A stretch of 64,000 nucleotides of DNA, taken from positions 66,007,085-66,071,084 of the forward strand of contig NC_088170.1 in assembly GCF_028769735.1 (NCBI RefSeq), given 5' to 3'. This document shows positions 61,728 to 64,000 of the stretch, piece by piece. The notes under the pieces were generated by a model, which saw only the letters and a program-made list of their open reading frames with translations, did no database searches and was not told where the DNA came from. How positions within the stretch are numbered: position 1 is the first letter of the stretch; the number at the start of each line of letters is the position of its first letter. Both the position numbers and the translations under genes were made by a program. The DNA is from Zonotrichia leucophrys gambelii. Lineage: Eukaryota > Chordata > Aves > Passeriformes > Passerellidae.

Positions 61728-62210
61728 AGATGGGAAGGGATCTTAAAGATCATCCAGTTCCAGTCACCCCCTGCCACGGGCGGGGACGCCTCCCATGTGA
61801 GACCGGGTTGCTCAAGGCTTTATCCGACCTGGCATCCACAGCTCCCTGGGCAATCTGTTCTGCTGTCTCACCACCCTCACCGTAAAGGATTTCTGCCTAA
61901 TATCTCACCTAAATTTCCCCTCTTTCAATTTGTACCCATTACCCCTTGTTCTATCGCTGCAGTTGTGATGAACAGGCCCTGTCCAGCTTCACTGTAGCTC
62001 CTTCAGCTGCTGGAAGGTGCTCTGAAGTCTCCACACCACCTTCTCCAATTTTCTCAGCCTGTCTGTGTAGGGGAGGTGTTCTGGTCCTTTTATCAACTCC
62101 GTGGTCTCCTCTGTGCTTGATCTGACAGCACCATGTCCTTTAGTTGTGTCTGGGACACAGAACTGTGCACAGAGCCCCAGGTGGGCTCTCACAAGGGCAG
62201 GGGAGAGGGG
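61728..62210 (-). mobile_element. CR1 fragment upstream of CDC123
   Basis: Minus-sense CR1: atagatgggaagggatctta, ctccctgggcaatctgttct, tttgtacccattaccccttg, ctccaattttctcagcctgt, ggtgggctctcacaagggca. It starts about 100 bp beyond the CpG island. Confidence 0.85.
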
Positions 62211-62426
62211 CAGAGCCTTTGGGTGCAGCCCTGGGCTGTGAGCTCACACTCTCAGCTCATGTTAAGATTTTTATCAACCACTATTTCATTTTGCTCAGTC
62301 CCAAGTCAGGCATTAACAGAGCAGTATGGGGGATATTTAAGCCCCGTGGTTCAGCTGTTGTGTCCCCTGCATGGCATTGTTTCCATGCCATGTTTCCTCC
62401 TGTGCTGTCCCATCTGCAGTCTGGGG

Positions 62427-62818
62427 TGTCTCCCCTGTAGCCATATTTTCTGAAAAATCCTTTCCTTAGGGTTTTTCCTCCTGAGAAGCTGTGAGGCTTC
62501 AGGAACAAAATGTAAACAATGATTATCTGCTGCTGTGGAATGCAACAGGTGCATCTGGGATTGGTCTCATGTGGTTGTTTCTAATTAATGGCCAATCACA
62601 GTCAGCTGGCTCAGACTCTCTGTCCAAGACACAAGCCTTTGTTATTCATTCTTCTTTTCTCTTCTTAGCTAGCCTTCTAAAGAAATCCTTTCTTCTATTC
62701 TTTTAGTATAGTTTTAATATAATATCTATCATAAAATAATCAATCAAGCCTTCTGAAACATGGAGTCAGATCCTCATCTCCTCCCTCATCCTCGGACCCC
62801 TGTGAGCACGGTCAGACT
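62427..62818 (+). mobile_element. Solo LTR, same subfamily as 21884-22275
   Basis: Shares ctgaaaaatcctttccttag, ggaatgcaacaggtgcatc, taatggccaatcacag and gaaacatggagtcagatcc with the copy at 21884. It lies about 1 kb beyond the CDC123 promoter on the upstream side. Target duplication not resolved; ends approximate. Confidence 0.75.
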
Positions 62819-63955
62819 CGCCAGCTGTGTGAGACCTCAGCTCTTGGGAAGGTTGATAACACCATGGGGCTGCCTCTCACCCTCTTCTGCTTCTGGGAGA
62901 TAATCCTTGTTTGCTTTGCAGTTACTTGCCCATGTTTAATTTGGCACTCACTCATCCATGCTTCTAGATACCGTGATAAAAACAAAACATTCCCCCCCTA
63001 CTTTTCTCCCTCCCTTCAACTTAATTGCTACTTAATTGATTTTTTTTCTAGAACCATAGCATTAAAGTGCAAGTAACAAGTTTTAAGTTCCTTAGGAGTT
63101 TTTAATGATGTTTATCTGAAGCTTAGATATCTCAGAGTGCTGTTGGTTAAATCGTTGCCAGTGTCTCTTTTGCACATTCTTTATAAGAAAATCTATATTT
63201 CATTTGACCTTGAATTTGCCATGGGACTCTCTTTGCTCAGCTTCCATTAAATCTGGTTGCTGTCAGCTGGAATGTGTGTTTGGATCAGAGAATGTCTTCT
63301 GAAAAGAGATTTAGGAAAGCTAATCCATCCATCTAAGTATTAATATTGAAGTATATTTCTGATATCTTGACTTCTCTCTCCAACTGATTCACAGACCTTG
63401 GCTGGCTTAAGATTTTAACTGCTGGGAAGGATAATTTGGAAACTGTAGAATGGCTGGATGCTGCCCTGAAAGGAAGCCACTCAACAAAGAAATAAGCAAT
63501 GGGAATAAAATTACATGTTTTGTAAATGGCATGGCTTTTTCAGGACAGAATTGACTCCAGTTGGAAATAAATAGAAGTAGCATGATTTCCAGCAGTACAC
63601 TTTAACATTGGACACAAAAACTACCAAAGTAGAAAACATTTATTTCCCCCCATAATTGATAGTTTGAGTGCTGTTGATTCATGTTAAGGTAGCTGATAAA
63701 TGTGGGTACTTTGACATATTCTCAAGATTGCATTTATAACAATTAAAAATGTGTATTCTTAGAGCTCATGTAATCCTAAGTCAGGTTCAAGGCTGCTGTA
63801 TCAGCTGCACTGAATTTTTAACTCAGATGAACTCATATTTACATGCAGAGTGAATTTTATGAGGTAGAAGAACTGCAAGACAAGGCATGTTCTGAAAGCT
63901 AAATAGGCCTTTAGAAACCTCACATTTTAGTGTTACATTTAATTTTCACTTGCAG
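62819..63955. other. Noncoding, upstream side of CDC123
   Basis: AT-rich unique sequence. If a divergent gene starts at the CpG island, this would be its first intron. Nothing coding recognised. Confidence 0.6.
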
Positions 63956-64000
63956 CTAATTCTGTTTATGAACAGGAGACGTTGCCATCCTTGACAGCAT
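63956..64000 (+). other. Possible splice acceptor and start of an exon (unconfirmed)
   Basis: ttttcacttgcag ends at 63955 and the following 45 bases are open in one frame (ANSVYEQETLPSLTA if the first base comes from an upstream exon). It lies about 2.5 kb on the far side of the CDC123 promoter, where mammals have NUDT5 in divergent orientation. I could not match the peptide to NUDT5; it could be a 5' UTR exon or chance. Confidence 0.2.

Noticed and set aside
1..64000. CRISPR arrays, tRNA or rRNA genes, operons
   Set aside because: The regularly repeated units seen are a minisatellite and transposon families in vertebrate DNA. No cloverleaf or rRNA motif was noticed; tRNAscan and Rfam searches would be needed to exclude small RNAs.

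Overview
The window is nuclear DNA from a bird, most likely a passerine. Five things point this way: CR1 retrotransposon 3' ends in both orientations, several solo LTRs of the kind abundant in songbirds, low gene density, GT-AG introns, and a vertebrate gene whose exon order matches mammals but with fairly compact introns. The bird call is firm. The passerine call is inference from the LTR types, made without a repeat library.

One protein-coding gene can be read with confidence: CDC123 (cell division cycle protein 123, the eIF2 assembly chaperone), on the minus strand. All 13 coding exons lie between 61446 (ATG) and 30768 (end of TGA). Each exon boundary has a canonical GT-AG pair, the phases join without error, and the exons sum to 1008 nt (335 codons plus stop). 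The start lies in a CpG-rich, TATA-less promoter at about 61440-61625. The human protein is 336 aa, and the one-residue difference falls in the acidic loop of exon 3.

Layout. Positions 1-30695: no gene recognised; noncoding DNA downstream of CDC123 carrying CR1 fragments (4927-5513, 23733-24322, 25538-25990), a family of about 400-bp LTRs (4036-4439, 7633-8078, 16731-17141, 21884-22275), two about 670-bp solo LTRs (10288-10959, 18226-18895), a 349-bp element with terminal inverted repeats (15722-16070), and an LTR piece nested in a CR1 (23915-24115). Positions 30768-61446: CDC123. Its introns hold small CR1 tails and, in intron 5, a five-copy tandem repeat (53079-53963) that fills most of that intron. 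Positions 60380-61320: CR1 pieces in alternating orientation in intron 1. Positions 61440-61625: CpG-island promoter. Positions 61728-62818: another CR1 and another LTR. Positions 62819-64000: noncoding, ending at a possible splice acceptor near 63956 that might belong to the divergent neighbour (NUDT5 in mammals; not confirmed).

I found no evidence for a new biological system. The sequence most worth a second look is the intron-5 macro-VNTR with alternating long and short units, then the LTR-like element whose two ends are 25/28 inverted repeats, and the alternative CDC123 C-terminus that would arise by retention of intron 12.
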